A stretch of DNA of 64,000 nt, from positions 19,056 to 83,055 of the forward strand of contig JADMKK010000036.1 in assembly GCA_015478895.1 (NCBI GenBank), written 5' to 3'. The notes under the pieces are model-generated. The model was not told the origin of the DNA. It ran no database searches and saw nothing but the letters and a program-made list of their open reading frames with translations. The position numbers and the translations under genes are program-made. Of the stretch, positions 19,172 to 28,530 are shown piece by piece. The stretch is from Comamonas sp. GTDB lineage: Bacteria; Pseudomonadota; Gammaproteobacteria; Burkholderiales; Burkholderiaceae_C. Every line of letters begins with the position of its first letter. The first letter of the stretch is position 1.

Positions 19172-20740
19172 ATGGGTTTGACGCTGGGAGAGACTTTGTC
19201 GTGGGCCGCGCGCTACCTGCCTAACAAAGCGGCCATTGTGGTCAATGAGCAAGGCCAGCCTCGCCAAACGTGGACGTATGCGCAACTGGATGCGCAGGTC
19301 AATCGCCATGCGCATGCGCTGCTGGGTTTGGGCATCGGCCATGGCGATGTGGTGGCAGCTTTTCTCTACAACACGCCCACCTATGTATTCACCATGATGG
19401 CTGCGGCCCGTATTGGTGCGGTGTTCAACCCGATTAACTACCGGCTGGCTGCGCAGGAGCTGGCCTTCATTTTGGAAGACGGCAAAGCCAAGGCTTTGGT
19501 GTTTGAGGCAGAAGGTGCCGACGTGGTGCAGCGCGCGCGCGCCTTGACTTCCAACACTGCGCACTGGGTTTACGTTGACCCCGCGCCCAGCGCCAACTGC
19601 GCGACGGCGCACCTGGAGTTGCTGCTGCGCGATCAACCCAGCACCGCGCCCGACGTTCAGGTGCATCCTGAGGATGCCTGCATCTTGATGTACACCAGTG
19701 GCACCACTGGCCGCCCCAAGGGCGTGGTGCACACCCACGCCAACAAACTGGCGCACAACGCCATGATGCACCAGGTCATGCATTACAGCCGTGAGGATGT
19801 TGGCCTGAGCATTGCCCCGCTGAATCACACCGCCGAGCTGCACACCAGTTTCATGCCCAAGTTGCAAGTAGGTGCCACGCAAGTGCTGCAGCGCAAGTTT
19901 GATGCGGATGACGCCCTGCGTCTGATCGAAGAAGAGCGCGTGACCTTTTTCTTTGCTGCACCCACCATGATCGCCATGATGCTCAACGCCCCCAGCTTGC
20001 AGCAGCGCAACCTGCAATCACTGCGCCTGGTGGAGTACGGCGGTGCGAGCATGGCCCCGCACTTGATCCGAGAGTGGACGGCCAAGGTGGGTAGCGGGTT
20101 GATTCAAATCTTTGGCACCACCGAAATGGGGCCGTGCATGTCGGTGCTGTACCCGCACGAGCAGCTCAGCCACGCAGGCTCTGCGGGCTTGCCTTCGCTC
20201 AATCACCATTTGATGGTGGCGCGCGTGACCGACGATGGCTTGCCGACCGATCCAGCTAACGCCTGCGTCGTGGGCGAAGTGGGAGAGATTCTGGTCAAAG
20301 GGCCTTGCATGATGTCCGGCTACCTCAACCGCCCCGACGCCAATCAGCGCGCCTTGGCGCATGGCTGGTACCACACGGGCGACATGGGTGAGCTGGATGA
20401 AGACGGCTACCTGTGGATTCGTGACCGCATGGATTACATGATCAACTCCGGTGCCGAAAACGTGTACCCGCGCGAAGTGGAGGATGCACTGATCGAACAC
20501 GCCGACGTGCTGGAAACTGCCGTAGTGGGCGAGTCCGACGAAAAATGGGGCCAGATTGTGACGGCCCATGTGGTGCGCAAAGCTGGCACGCAAGTAACGG
20601 ATGAGCAACTCAATGCGTTCTTGGTCAGCGGTGACAAACTCGCTGCCTATAAACGCCCACGTCGGTACCACTTTATAGACGCACTGCCCAAAACCAGCAG
20701 CGGCAAGATTCAAAAGCACTTGCTCAAAGCGGCCGCGTAG
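19172..20740 (+). CDS. Acyl-CoA synthetase (AMP-dependent ligase)
   Basis: A 522-residue ANL-superfamily ligase that activates a carboxylate with ATP and joins it to CoA. The P-loop YTSGTTGRPKG is at residues 174-184, the adenylate motif is FGTTEMG, the hinge region GWYHTGDMGELDEDGYLWIRD and the C-terminal catalytic lysine lies in PKTSSGKIQK. Start ATG 19172 is preceded by AGGGAG five bases away; an upstream ATG at 19142 lacks such support. It is divergent from gcvT. A fatty or aromatic acid is likely, but the substrate cannot be told. Confidence 0.88.
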   Translation: MGLTLGETLSWAARYLPNKAAIVVNEQGQPRQTWTYAQLDAQVNRHAHALLGLGIGHGDVVAAFLYNTPTYVFTMMAAARIGAVFNPINYRLAAQELAFILEDGKAKALVFEAEGADVVQRARALTSNTAHWVYVDPAPSANCATAHLELLLRDQPSTAPDVQVHPEDACILMYTSGTTGRPKGVVHTHANKLAHNAMMHQVMHYSREDVGLSIAPLNHTAELHTSFMPKLQVGATQVLQRKFDADDALRLIEEERVTFFFAAPTMIAMMLNAPSLQQRNLQSLRLVEYGGASMAPHLIREWTAKVGSGLIQIFGTTEMGPCMSVLYPHEQLSHAGSAGLPSLNHHLMVARVTDDGLPTDPANACVVGEVGEILVKGPCMMSGYLNRPDANQRALAHGWYHTGDMGELDEDGYLWIRDRMDYMINSGAENVYPREVEDALIEHADVLETAVVGESDEKWGQIVTAHVVRKAGTQVTDEQLNAFLVSGDKLAAYKRPRRYHFIDALPKTSSGKIQKHLLKAAA

Positions 20741-20831
20741 GCGGGCAAAAGTCGCTGGCGTATTTCTGCCTTTTTACGCCCTGAATTATCAAGGACCAAA
20801 AGATCGTAAACACCTTCTTAAGGCTTAGGTC

Positions 20832-21353
20832 ATGCTGCAATCCCCCGCTCAATCACACCGCCGGCAATTCGGGCGCTCCGTATGGCGTCTGAACGTGGGC
20901 ATGGCCTTATTTTGGATAGCGGCGCTGGGTGTGATGTATGTGGCCATGGAGCGTTACTTGCAGCCTTCATCTTCTGTGGTGACGGCGGAGGGCAACTTGC
21001 AACTGCAGCGCCACCGCGACGGGCATTTTTATGCGGACGGCAGCATCAACGGCCAGCCCGTGCGCTTTATGGTGGATACCGGGGCCAGCTCCATTGCCGT
21101 GAGCGATGCCCTGGCACAACGCGCCGGCCTGGAAGGCGGCGAAGTGGTGCAGTTTCGCACTGCCAACGGCACCCGCATGGGGCGGCTGGTGCGGGCGCAA
21201 AGCATCACCGTGGGTCCGCTGCAAGCGCGCAATTTGACCGTGGGCACGGGATACACCGGCAGCAATGAACAAGACGCTTTGCTGGGGCAGAACTTCTTGC
21301 GGCAGTTTGATGTGCGCATTCGAGACAACGTGCTGGAGTTGCGCCCACTTTAA
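20832..21353 (+). CDS. Retropepsin-like aspartic protease, membrane-anchored (clan AA)
   Basis: A 173-residue protein with one N-terminal membrane segment (VGMALFWIAALGVMYVAM), then a retropepsin-like domain with catalytic aspartate D82 in FMVDTGASSIAVS and the C-terminal ALLGQNFLRQFDVRI flap region. A single domain means it must dimerise to be active. It corresponds to the TIGR02281-type periplasmic aspartic proteases widespread in proteobacteria; physiological substrates are poorly known. Confidence 0.87.
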   Translation: MLQSPAQSHRRQFGRSVWRLNVGMALFWIAALGVMYVAMERYLQPSSSVVTAEGNLQLQRHRDGHFYADGSINGQPVRFMVDTGASSIAVSDALAQRAGLEGGEVVQFRTANGTRMGRLVRAQSITVGPLQARNLTVGTGYTGSNEQDALLGQNFLRQFDVRIRDNVLELRPL

Positions 21354-21354
21354 A

Positions 21355-21414
21355 TTGAATATTGATAGCTGCTAGCCCTTGGTATATAAGGGATAGCAGC
21401 TGTTTTTATTGATT
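21355..21414 (+). repeat. Dispersed intergenic repeat, copy C, acting as terminator
   Basis: The arms agctgctagccctt (21367-21380) and aagggatagcagct (21388-21401) pair with a single mismatch and are followed by a T-rich tract on the plus strand. The element therefore resembles an intrinsic terminator for the aspartic protease gene. Its core is shared with the other repeat copies. Confidence 0.75.
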
Positions 21415-21484
21415 TTTTATATGGTTTGCTTATGCAGGCATTTCGCGTACAGAAATCAAGTAGCTGCAGCAGCCCACGCAGGGT

Positions 21485-22648
21485 TCAGGGCGTGAGTACC
21501 ACTTTGCGGCAATCGTCTTCTTGCTTCTCAAACATTTCGTAGCCTTTGACGGCATCTTCCAGACGCATGCGGTGGGAGATGATGACTTCGGGCCGCATCT
21601 TGCCGTTGGCAATATGTTCCAGCAGCTCGGGCATGTACTTTTGCGCATGGGTCTGGCCCATCTTGAAAGTCAGCCCTTTGTCAAACGCATCACCAAACAA
21701 GAAGCCGTGGATGAAACCGGCATAAACACCGGGCACGCTGACTACGCCGCCGCGGCGCGTGGCCGCAATGCACTGGCGCAGCGCTTTGCCGCTGGAGCCT
21801 TCCAGACGCAAGGTGGTCAAGGCGGTTTCCAGCGCGCTGCCCTTGGCTTCAAACCCTACGGCCTCAATCGTGGCGTCCACACCGTGGCCCCTGGTGGCGT
21901 TGAGGATGATGTCTGCAGGGTCGTCTTCTTCGGCAAAGTTGATGGGAATGATGCCGTACACCTGCTGCGCGAAGGCCAGGCGTGAGGCATTGTCGTCCAC
22001 CATGAAAATCTGCTCTGCGCCCAGAAAGCGTGCGCACAGTGCGCTCATCAAACCGACAGGGCCTGCGCCAAAAATGGCCACCGAAGCGCCGACTTTGATC
22101 TCCGCGTTCAAGGCAGCCTGGTAGCCCGTCGGCAAAATGTCCGAGAGAAACAGAACTTGCTCATCGGCCAGCACTTCCGGAATTTTCAGCGGCCCTATAT
22201 TCGCATGGGGCACACGCACATACTCCGCTTGCCCACCTGCATAGCCACCATACAGATGGCTGTAGCCAAACAATCCAGCACCCGGCGTGGCGCTTTTCTT
22301 GTTCATGATGGCGCCGCGCCCATCGTTGGTGTTTTCGCAGGCAGCAAACAGGGTTTTGTCGCAGTAAAAGCAGGAACCACAGGCGATCACAAACGGAATC
22401 ACCACCCGGTCGCCGGGCCGCAGATGCGAGACATTCGGCCCCACTTCTTCGACGATGCCCATGAACTCGTGGCCCAAGATGTCGCCGTCTTTCATATTCG
22501 GAATTTTGCCGCGGTAGATGTGCAGATCAGAGCCGCAAATGGCGGTGGCAGTGACGCGCAGCACCAGATCGTCTTTGGCCGTCAAGATGGGATCGGGCAC
22601 GGTTTCCATCCGCACATCCTTGGCACCCTGGTAAGTAAGAGCTCGCAT
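21485..22648 (-). CDS. Zinc-dependent alcohol dehydrogenase, formaldehyde dehydrogenase-like
   Basis: A medium-chain dehydrogenase of 387 residues. Catalytic zinc ligands are C38 (AICGSDLH) and the H60/E61 pair in GHEFMG; structural zinc cysteines are C90, C93, C96 and C104. The Rossmann motif is IFGAGPVGL. The insert [22 protein letters not shown] and the [22 protein letters not shown] segment place it with the glutathione-independent formaldehyde-dehydrogenase-like group. Start ATG 22648 has AAGGA upstream. The substrate is not known. Confidence 0.85.
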   Translation of the reverse strand: MRALTYQGAKDVRMETVPDPILTAKDDLVLRVTATAICGSDLHIYRGKIPNMKDGDILGHEFMGIVEEVGPNVSHLRPGDRVVIPFVIACGSCFYCDKTLFAACENTNDGRGAIMNKKSATPGAGLFGYSHLYGGYAGGQAEYVRVPHANIGPLKIPEVLADEQVLFLSDILPTGYQAALNAEIKVGASVAIFGAGPVGLMSALCARFLGAEQIFMVDDNASRLAFAQQVYGIIPINFAEEDDPADIILNATRGHGVDATIEAVGFEAKGSALETALTTLRLEGSSGKALRQCIAATRRGGVVSVPGVYAGFIHGFLFGDAFDKGLTFKMGQTHAQKYMPELLEHIANGKMRPEVIISHRMRLEDAVKGYEMFEKQEDDCRKVVLTP

Positions 22649-22938
22649 GGTGTTCCTTGCTACAAAAAGTTAAAGAAAAAAAGGATGGCTGCTTTCGCGA
22701 GTGCCATTTCCCATCTGCCCACTGTGGGAGGCTTGGCGGCCCGCTGGCGTAGGAGCAGATTCCGTATGCAGGTGAAACATGGGGCAGGCTGAGTGAGGGT
22801 GTACGCATTTCTTTGAGCGCCCCGCTTGCCTACAGCAAGGCGCAGGTATGGCTGACGGAGGGCGGCGCAGGCTTGTTTGAAGAATGCAGGAGCGGGTTCT
22901 CCGCCATGACACGCTCACAGCGCTACACCTTCTAAGCC
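22649..22938. other. Divergent intergenic region between alcohol dehydrogenase and catalase-like genes
   Basis: These 290 bases lie between two divergent genes and should carry both promoters. Overlapping open frames exist on both strands but show no family character. I see no convincing operator or hairpin. Confidence 0.4.
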
Positions 22939-24018
22939 ATGAAAAATTCCCCTCCCGATATGCCCCCAGCGCCGCTGCCCTATCTGCCAAGCTATGAAAA
23001 ACTGGAAGACGACGAGGCGCAAACGGCCCAGGAATTGGCAGAAACCATGCTGCACATCAGCCAGACCGTTGCCCAGGATGAGGGGAGGGCACTGCGCAGT
23101 GTGCATGCCAAGGCCCATGGCATCTTGCGCGGTACGCTGCAAGTGCTGCCTTTGCCTCCGACGCTGGCGCAGGGGCTGTTTGCCCAGGCTGCGACTTACC
23201 CTGTGGTGCTGCGTTTTTCGACCACCCCTGGCGATATGCTGGAGGACGCCATTTCCACCCCGCGTGGCGTGGCGATCAAAGTCTTGCAAGTGCAGGGCGA
23301 GCGTCTCGACCCTGAAGACGGTTTGCAAGAGCAGGACTTTTTGATGGTCAATGCGCCCGTGTTCGGCGTGCCGAATGCCAAAAAGTTTCTTTCCGGCTTA
23401 AAAGTGGTGGCGGCGACCACCGACCGGGCACCTCGTGCCAAAAAGCTGCTGTCCATGGCACTGCGTGGAGTCGAGGCCGTGATTGAAAAGGCCGGTAGCG
23501 AGAGCCGTTTGCTGAAAACCATGGGCGGCCATCCCGCGACCCATCCGCTCAGCGAAACCTATTTCAGCCAAGTGCCGCAACTGCATGGCCTGTATATGGC
23601 CAAGTACAGCTTGGTACCTGTCGCGCCGCAGCTCATTGGATTGAAGGAGGTGCGGTTAGAGCTTGCCGACCAGCCTGATGCCCTGCGCGAGGCGGTCACC
23701 AGCTTTTGTGCGTACCAAGAAGGCGTCTGGGAATTGCGTGCACAGTTGTGCGTGGATATTCAGCGCATGCCGATTGAAGATGCTTCAGTGCTTTGGTCTG
23801 AAGAGTTGTCGCCCTATGTGCCGATAGCGCGCCTGACGATGCCTGCGCAGACAGCGTGGGATGCAACGCAAGCCCCGAGCGCGGACGAAAAGCTCAGTTT
23901 CAGCCCCTGGCGCGGGCTGGCAGCCCACCGGCCGATTGGCTCCATCATGCGCGTACGGCGCATGGCTTATGCCACGTCTTCAGCGTTCCGCCAGCGATTC
24001 AATGAGATCAAGGGTTGA
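22939..24018 (+). CDS. Catalase-related heme-binding protein
   Basis: A 359-residue protein of the small catalase-like group (y4iL/SrpA type), well under the length of true monofunctional catalases. The distal histidine region is RSVHAKAHGILRG (H56 or H60), followed by VVLRFSTTPGD and the heme-proximal C-terminal part, WRGLAAHRPIGSIMRVRRMAY, where the Tyr is the likely axial ligand. Such proteins may use peroxides for peroxygenase or weak catalase chemistry. No signal peptide is visible. Confidence 0.85.
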   Translation: MKNSPPDMPPAPLPYLPSYEKLEDDEAQTAQELAETMLHISQTVAQDEGRALRSVHAKAHGILRGTLQVLPLPPTLAQGLFAQAATYPVVLRFSTTPGDMLEDAISTPRGVAIKVLQVQGERLDPEDGLQEQDFLMVNAPVFGVPNAKKFLSGLKVVAATTDRAPRAKKLLSMALRGVEAVIEKAGSESRLLKTMGGHPATHPLSETYFSQVPQLHGLYMAKYSLVPVAPQLIGLKEVRLELADQPDALREAVTSFCAYQEGVWELRAQLCVDIQRMPIEDASVLWSEELSPYVPIARLTMPAQTAWDATQAPSADEKLSFSPWRGLAAHRPIGSIMRVRRMAYATSSAFRQRFNEIKG

Positions 24019-24053
24019 ACGCGCCACGGCGTACATCTCTATCCATATGGGTC

Positions 24054-25661
24054 TTAACCCGCGCTGCGCTCAGGCTCTGCAAGCTTTACCGCTACCGTAT
24101 GGCCGCCGGGCATCGCAAATTGCTGGATGGCCGTATCCAGCACACTGGCCTGTTCATGCAGTGAGGCAGACGCCGCGCTGGATTCTTCCACCAGCGCAGC
24201 GTTTTGCTGGGTCATCTGCTCCAGTTCGTTGACGGAGTTCAACACGTCGGCAATCTGGTGCTGTTGCTGGGTGGCTGATTCGGTCAGCTCGGCGATCACT
24301 TGGGCGACCTTGTGAACGCTGCTCACAATATCTTGCATGTTGCTGCCCGCCTGGCCGACCAAGGCTTTGCCGCTTTTGATGCACTGGCTGGAGGTCAAAA
24401 TCAATTGCTTGATCTCTCGGGCCGCATCCGCACTGCGCCCGGCCAACGAGCGCACCTCATTGGCCACCACCGCAAAGCCACGGCCTTGCTCACCTGCGCG
24501 GGCCGCTTCCACTGCTGCGTTGAGTGCCAAGATATTGGTTTGAAACGCAATTCCATCGATCACACCGGTGATCTGCGCAATTCTTTCGGAGCTGTGGGCA
24601 ATCTGCTCCATGGTCTGCACCACTTCTGTGGCCACCTGTTGGCCGTGCTGGGCCACCTGGGTGGTGGCTTGCGCCTGCTGGTGCGCGGTGGCGCTGGACT
24701 GCGCGTTGTACTGCACTCCCTGTCCCAGTGCTTGCATGGCACCGGCTGTGGTTTGCAAATAGGAGGCGGTGTCTTCAGTGCGTTCGCTCAGGTGATGATT
24801 GCCGGAGGCAATTTCAGCACTGGCGGTAGAAACTTGGCCCGCAGCGTCTTGCACTTGCGCCACCAGCGCGCGCAGAGCGTCTTGCATGGCACCCATGGCC
24901 AGCACTAGTTGGCCAACCTCATCCCGGTTCAACGGGGCAATGTCTTGCGACAAGTCGCCCGCAGCCACGCGGCAGGCCATGTCGCGCGCCATCTGTAGCG
25001 AACGCATGATGGTGCGCACGCTCAGCACTGTTACCGGCAGCATGACCAGTATCGAGCACAGCACCACCAGCGCAATCAGCCAGCGCATCTGCGTGGCTTG
25101 GACGGCCATCTGGCTGCGGCCTAGCTCCAGCTCTGACTGCGCTTGCATGACGGCAGCACCCAGCAAGGCATCGGCATCGTGGATGGCGGTGCGGACGTAT
25201 TCGGACTGCTCCGCGCCCTCAGCAGGGCTGACCATGCCGCGGCGCACCAGATCAAGCACGGGCATCACGTCTTCCCCGTAGCGTTGCAGGGAAACATGTA
25301 CCGCATTGAGCTTCTGTGCGTAATCCGAAGACTCTGGCTGCAGCAGGAGCAGCATTTGCGCACGCTCTTTGATGCTAGCCAGGGTGGTGTCCCAGCGATC
25401 CAGCATTTCAATGGCGATGTCCGAGTTCTCGGCGTTGATGATGGTGTTTTTCTCTGCGAGTTGCAGACTCCCCAAGTTGGTGCGTAGCTCACTGATGTCG
25501 GTCAGTGTCTGCACACGCGTTGCAAACACATCTTCGACGGTGCTGCGGGTCTGCTCCAAGGCATAAAAACCAGTCCCTCCCACCAGCAGCAGCATGCTTA
25601 GACAAAACAAGGTACCACAGTACAGGCGGCTTTTGATCGACAAATTTGCAGCAAACTTCAC
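24054..25661 (-). CDS. Methyl-accepting chemotaxis protein
   Basis: A 535-residue transmembrane chemoreceptor. GTG 25661 is chosen as start because GGAGGA stands six bases before it and the protein then opens with [13 protein letters not shown] and a first membrane helix; the frame continues to 25763 without a signal. A four-helix-bundle periplasmic sensor (about 40-190) is followed by a second membrane helix, a HAMP domain, and the cytoplasmic signalling tip [20 protein letters not shown]. The C-terminus lacks an obvious NWETF-type CheR tether. Its ligand is unknown. It converges with the catalase-like gene. Confidence 0.9.
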   Translation of the reverse strand: MKFAANLSIKSRLYCGTLFCLSMLLLVGGTGFYALEQTRSTVEDVFATRVQTLTDISELRTNLGSLQLAEKNTIINAENSDIAIEMLDRWDTTLASIKERAQMLLLLQPESSDYAQKLNAVHVSLQRYGEDVMPVLDLVRRGMVSPAEGAEQSEYVRTAIHDADALLGAAVMQAQSELELGRSQMAVQATQMRWLIALVVLCSILVMLPVTVLSVRTIMRSLQMARDMACRVAAGDLSQDIAPLNRDEVGQLVLAMGAMQDALRALVAQVQDAAGQVSTASAEIASGNHHLSERTEDTASYLQTTAGAMQALGQGVQYNAQSSATAHQQAQATTQVAQHGQQVATEVVQTMEQIAHSSERIAQITGVIDGIAFQTNILALNAAVEAARAGEQGRGFAVVANEVRSLAGRSADAAREIKQLILTSSQCIKSGKALVGQAGSNMQDIVSSVHKVAQVIAELTESATQQQHQIADVLNSVNELEQMTQQNAALVEESSAASASLHEQASVLDTAIQQFAMPGGHTVAVKLAEPERSAG

Positions 25662-25790
25662 AACGTATCCTCCATGCGCGCCACCGCTCGTGGCAGTGGT
25701 TTTCTGAAGAACACGTTGCAACATCCGCGCCAGTCTGGGTCCCACAGCCCCACAAGCGGTCACGTGCTGGGGTGGGGCTTGGCGAAGCGC

Positions 25791-26690
25791 TTAATTTTTA
25801 GCGCTCAGCGCCTGGATGACGCTGGAGAAGTCCAGCAAACCATTACCAGCAATGCTGTGCTGCGCATAAATGGCGCGGGCCATGCCGCCCAGCGGGGTGC
25901 TGGCCTTTACGGCAATTGCATTCTCTTGCGCCAGGCCCAAATCCTTGAGCATCAAATCCGTGCCAAAGCCGCCGGCGTAGCCTTTGCTGGCCGGGGCGTT
26001 TTCGTGCACGCCGGGGAAGGGGTTGTACTTTTCCAGCGCCCAGTTGCCGCCTGAGCTGCGGCGCATGATTTCGCTCAGCACTTTAGGGTCCAGGCCATTG
26101 GCCACGCCCAGCGCAATCGCTTCGCTGGTGCCGGCCATCAAAATGCCCAGCAGCATGTTGTTGCAGATTTTGGCCGTCTGGCCTGCGCCGACGGCACCGG
26201 CGTGAAAGATGTTGGCGCCCATTTTTTCCAGATAAGGCTTGGCCCGCTCCAGTTGCGAGGCCGTGCCGCCCACCATGAATGTCAGCGTGCCGGCAATCGC
26301 GCCGCCCGTGCCGCCAGAAACCGGCGCGTCGATAAAGTCAATGCCTGCGGCATCGGCGGCCTTGGCCACTTTCTGGCTGGTGGCGGCGGCGATGGTGGAG
26401 CTGTCAATCACCAGCGTGCCGGGCTCCATCGCGCTGAGCAGGCCGGGTGCGCCGTCTTTGCCCAGAAACAAGCCTTCCACATGCTGGCTGGCAGGCAGCA
26501 TGGTGACGATGACCTTGGCGCCTTGCACCGCGTCCTGCGCGCTGAAAGCGGCGGCGCAGCCTTCGGCCACGACTTTGGCTACCGCGTCTTTGGACAGGTC
26601 AAAAGCGCGCACATCGTGCCCCGCTTTTTGCAGATTGATGGCCATGGGCGCGCCCATGTTGCCGAGGCCGATGAATGCAATGGTGGTCAT
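25791..26690 (-). CDS. mmsB: 3-Hydroxyisobutyrate dehydrogenase
   Basis: A 299-residue NAD-dependent enzyme oxidising 3-hydroxyisobutyrate to methylmalonate semialdehyde in valine breakdown. The dinucleotide motif GLGNMG is at residues 8-13, the substrate motif is FIDAPVSGGTGGA, and the catalytic lysine is in GAGQTAKICNNML. The name is supported by the acyl-CoA dehydrogenase and mmsA genes immediately upstream on the same strand; other beta-hydroxyacid dehydrogenases share these motifs. Confidence 0.88.
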   Translation of the reverse strand: MTTIAFIGLGNMGAPMAINLQKAGHDVRAFDLSKDAVAKVVAEGCAAAFSAQDAVQGAKVIVTMLPASQHVEGLFLGKDGAPGLLSAMEPGTLVIDSSTIAAATSQKVAKAADAAGIDFIDAPVSGGTGGAIAGTLTFMVGGTASQLERAKPYLEKMGANIFHAGAVGAGQTAKICNNMLLGILMAGTSEAIALGVANGLDPKVLSEIMRRSSGGNWALEKYNPFPGVHENAPASKGYAGGFGTDLMLKDLGLAQENAIAVKASTPLGGMARAIYAQHSIAGNGLLDFSSVIQALSAKN

Positions 26691-26713
26691 GGTGTTGTCT
26701 CCTGCTTATAAAT

Positions 26714-26796
26714 AGTGATAGCTAGATGCCGTGGTTCAACCTTGCTTTGCGGTACAAAACACTTTGAAATCAAGGTTTAACTAGGGCATGTTGCTC
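26714..26796. repeat. Dispersed intergenic repeat, copy D (long form)
   Basis: Arms at 26720-26744 and 26771-26795 are complementary at about 20 of 25 positions, including the perfect inner block gttcaaccttg-type (aaccttg / caaggtt). The left arm (gatagctagatgccgtggt) closely matches the left arm of the copy at 53809. It lies between the acyl-CoA dehydrogenase and mmsB genes. Confidence 0.6.
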
Positions 26797-26811
26797 ATTT
26801 TTTCGAATGAC

Positions 26812-27978
26812 TTAGCGAATGGCATCCGGCGCATCGTCTTCCAGCATGCGCCGGGCAATGATCACGCGCATGATTTCGTTGGTACCTTCCAGAATCTGGT
26901 GCACGCGGGCATCGCGCAGCAGGCGTTCCAGCGGAAAGTCGCGCAGATAGCCATAGCCGCCGTGCAATTGCAGGGCCTCGTTGCAGACCATAAAGCCGGC
27001 GTCGGTGGCAAAACGCTTGGCCATGGCGCAGTAGGTGGAGGCGTCGCGCGCACCCGCGTCCAGCTTGCTGGCAGCCAGCCGCACCATCTGGCGCGCAGCG
27101 ACCAGCTCGGTCGCCATGTCGGCCAGTTTGAACTGCAGCGCCTGAAAGCTGGCGAGGGATTTGCCGAACTGCTTGCGCTCGTGCAGATAGCTTTGCGCCT
27201 GCGTCAACGCACCTTGCGCGGCGCCGACGGAGCAGGTGGCAATGTTGATGCGCCCGCCGTCCAGGCCTTTCATGGCGATCTTGAAACCTTCACCCTCTTG
27301 GCCCAGCAAGTGATCGGCCGGAATGCGCGCATTGTCAAAGTTGATGACGCGCGTGGGCTGGCTGTTCCAGCCCATCTTTGCTTCTTTTTTGCCGTAGCTG
27401 ATGCCCGGCGTATTGGCGGGCACCGCAAAAGCGCTGATACCACGTGCGCCCGATTGCGCATCGCCTGTGCGCGCCATCAGCACCAAGACGTCGGTGCTGC
27501 CTGCGCCGCTGATAAAGGCTTTGGCACCGTTAATCACATACTCGTTACCCACCAATTCGGCGTGTGTCTTGAGCGAGGCAGCGTCCGAGCCCGCACCGGG
27601 CTCGGTCAGCGCATAGCTGGCCAGTTTCTGGCCGCTGGTCAGTGCTTCGCCCCATTGGTCGCGCACGGCATCGGTGGCCCAGGTGCCCAGCATCCAGGTG
27701 GCCATGTTGTGGATGGTGATGAAGGCGGTGGTGCTGGGGTCCACGGCGGCCATTTCTTCAAACACCAGCGTGGCGTCCAGCCGGGGCAGGGCCAGACCGC
27801 CCGCATTCTCGGGTGCGTACAGGCCGCAGAACCCGAGTTCGCCCGCTTTGGCAATCGCTTGGCGCGGGAAGATGCCTTCGGCATCCCACTGGGCCGCGAA
27901 AGGTGCCAACTCAGTGTGCGCAAACTGGCGGGCCGTGTCGGCAAAGGCGCGTTGGTCTTCGCTGAGTTCAAAGTCCAT
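26812..27978 (-). CDS. Acyl-CoA dehydrogenase, probably isobutyryl-CoA dehydrogenase
   Basis: A 388-residue FAD enzyme. Flavin and substrate motifs are SYALTEPGAGSDAASL, FISGAGSTDV, and QLHGGYGYLRDFPLERLLRDAR; the catalytic glutamate is in ILEGTNEIMR. Its place between mmsB and mmsA suggests it oxidises isobutyryl-CoA to methacrylyl-CoA in valine catabolism. A gene for methacrylyl-CoA hydration is not visible in the group. Start ATG 27978 gives the standard N-terminus MDFELSEDQRAF. Confidence 0.88.
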   Translation of the reverse strand: MDFELSEDQRAFADTARQFAHTELAPFAAQWDAEGIFPRQAIAKAGELGFCGLYAPENAGGLALPRLDATLVFEEMAAVDPSTTAFITIHNMATWMLGTWATDAVRDQWGEALTSGQKLASYALTEPGAGSDAASLKTHAELVGNEYVINGAKAFISGAGSTDVLVLMARTGDAQSGARGISAFAVPANTPGISYGKKEAKMGWNSQPTRVINFDNARIPADHLLGQEGEGFKIAMKGLDGGRINIATCSVGAAQGALTQAQSYLHERKQFGKSLASFQALQFKLADMATELVAARQMVRLAASKLDAGARDASTYCAMAKRFATDAGFMVCNEALQLHGGYGYLRDFPLERLLRDARVHQILEGTNEIMRVIIARRMLEDDAPDAIR

Positions 27979-28047
27979 GGCGGTGTCTCCTGTCTCTTCG
28001 TTGTTCTCATACTTCGAAACACGCCACGATGGCCGGTGAGCGGCGGA

Positions 28048-28458
28048 TTAATCTTCCGGCGCTCGCCCTTCGTGCAACCAGTGCATGAGCGCTGGGCGGC
28101 GCTGCTCGGTCACTTGCGTGAGGCAATCGTGGTACAGCCGGGGCCATTCGGCGCGGCTTTCATCCGGTGCGTGGCGCTGCTTGCACCCAGCGGTGCGCTG
28201 GCGGCTCCATGCGGTCTGGTCTTTGCGCAGCGCGGGCCGCTCATGGGCGGACAGCGCGCGCATCACATCGGCATACAGAATGTTCTGGGCCGTGTCCGCT
28301 TGCTGAAAGCGCTGAACAGCGCAGGCATTCAAGTGGTCAATGTGGCGCGATTGCGGCTCGCACGCTGCACCGGCCTGGGCCCGTACAGCGGTGCAGGGCA
28401 GTAACGCAGCAAGCCCCAGAGCCATTGCAGTCACCAAAGAAAAGCGCGTGGATGTCAT
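28048..28458 (-). CDS. Secreted DUF1311/LprI-like protein
   Basis: A 136-residue protein with a signal peptide ending near VRAQA. The mature part carries the DUF1311 pattern: an early Cys, LNACAVQRFQQADTAQNILYADV, then LRKDQTAWSRQRTAGCKQ, and a final CLTQVTEQRRPAL. LprI-type members have been linked to lysozyme inhibition, but most are uncharacterised. It sits between mmsA and the acyl-CoA dehydrogenase gene, an odd place for an exported protein. Confidence 0.75.
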   Translation of the reverse strand: MTSTRFSLVTAMALGLAALLPCTAVRAQAGAACEPQSRHIDHLNACAVQRFQQADTAQNILYADVMRALSAHERPALRKDQTAWSRQRTAGCKQRHAPDESRAEWPRLYHDCLTQVTEQRRPALMHWLHEGRAPED

Positions 28459-28479
28459 CGCTGCATCATCCCAGAGTTT

Positions 28480-28530
28480 GGAGCTTTTTAGGGCTCCAGC
28501 CTAGGCTGCACTAGGGCATCCAGCTATGCT
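28480..28530. repeat. Degenerate dispersed repeat, copy E
   Basis: A weak member between the DUF1311 gene and the 3' end of mmsA. It keeps tagggc and ccagctatg on one side and gagctttttagggct on the other, but pairing is poor. Listed because its position fits the family's preference for gene ends. Confidence 0.35.

Noticed and set aside
22670..22990. 106-codon minus-strand frame between the alcohol dehydrogenase and catalase-like genes
   Set aside because: It overlaps the catalase-like start on the other strand, has no ribosome binding site, and is Arg/Ser/Pro-rich without family resemblance.
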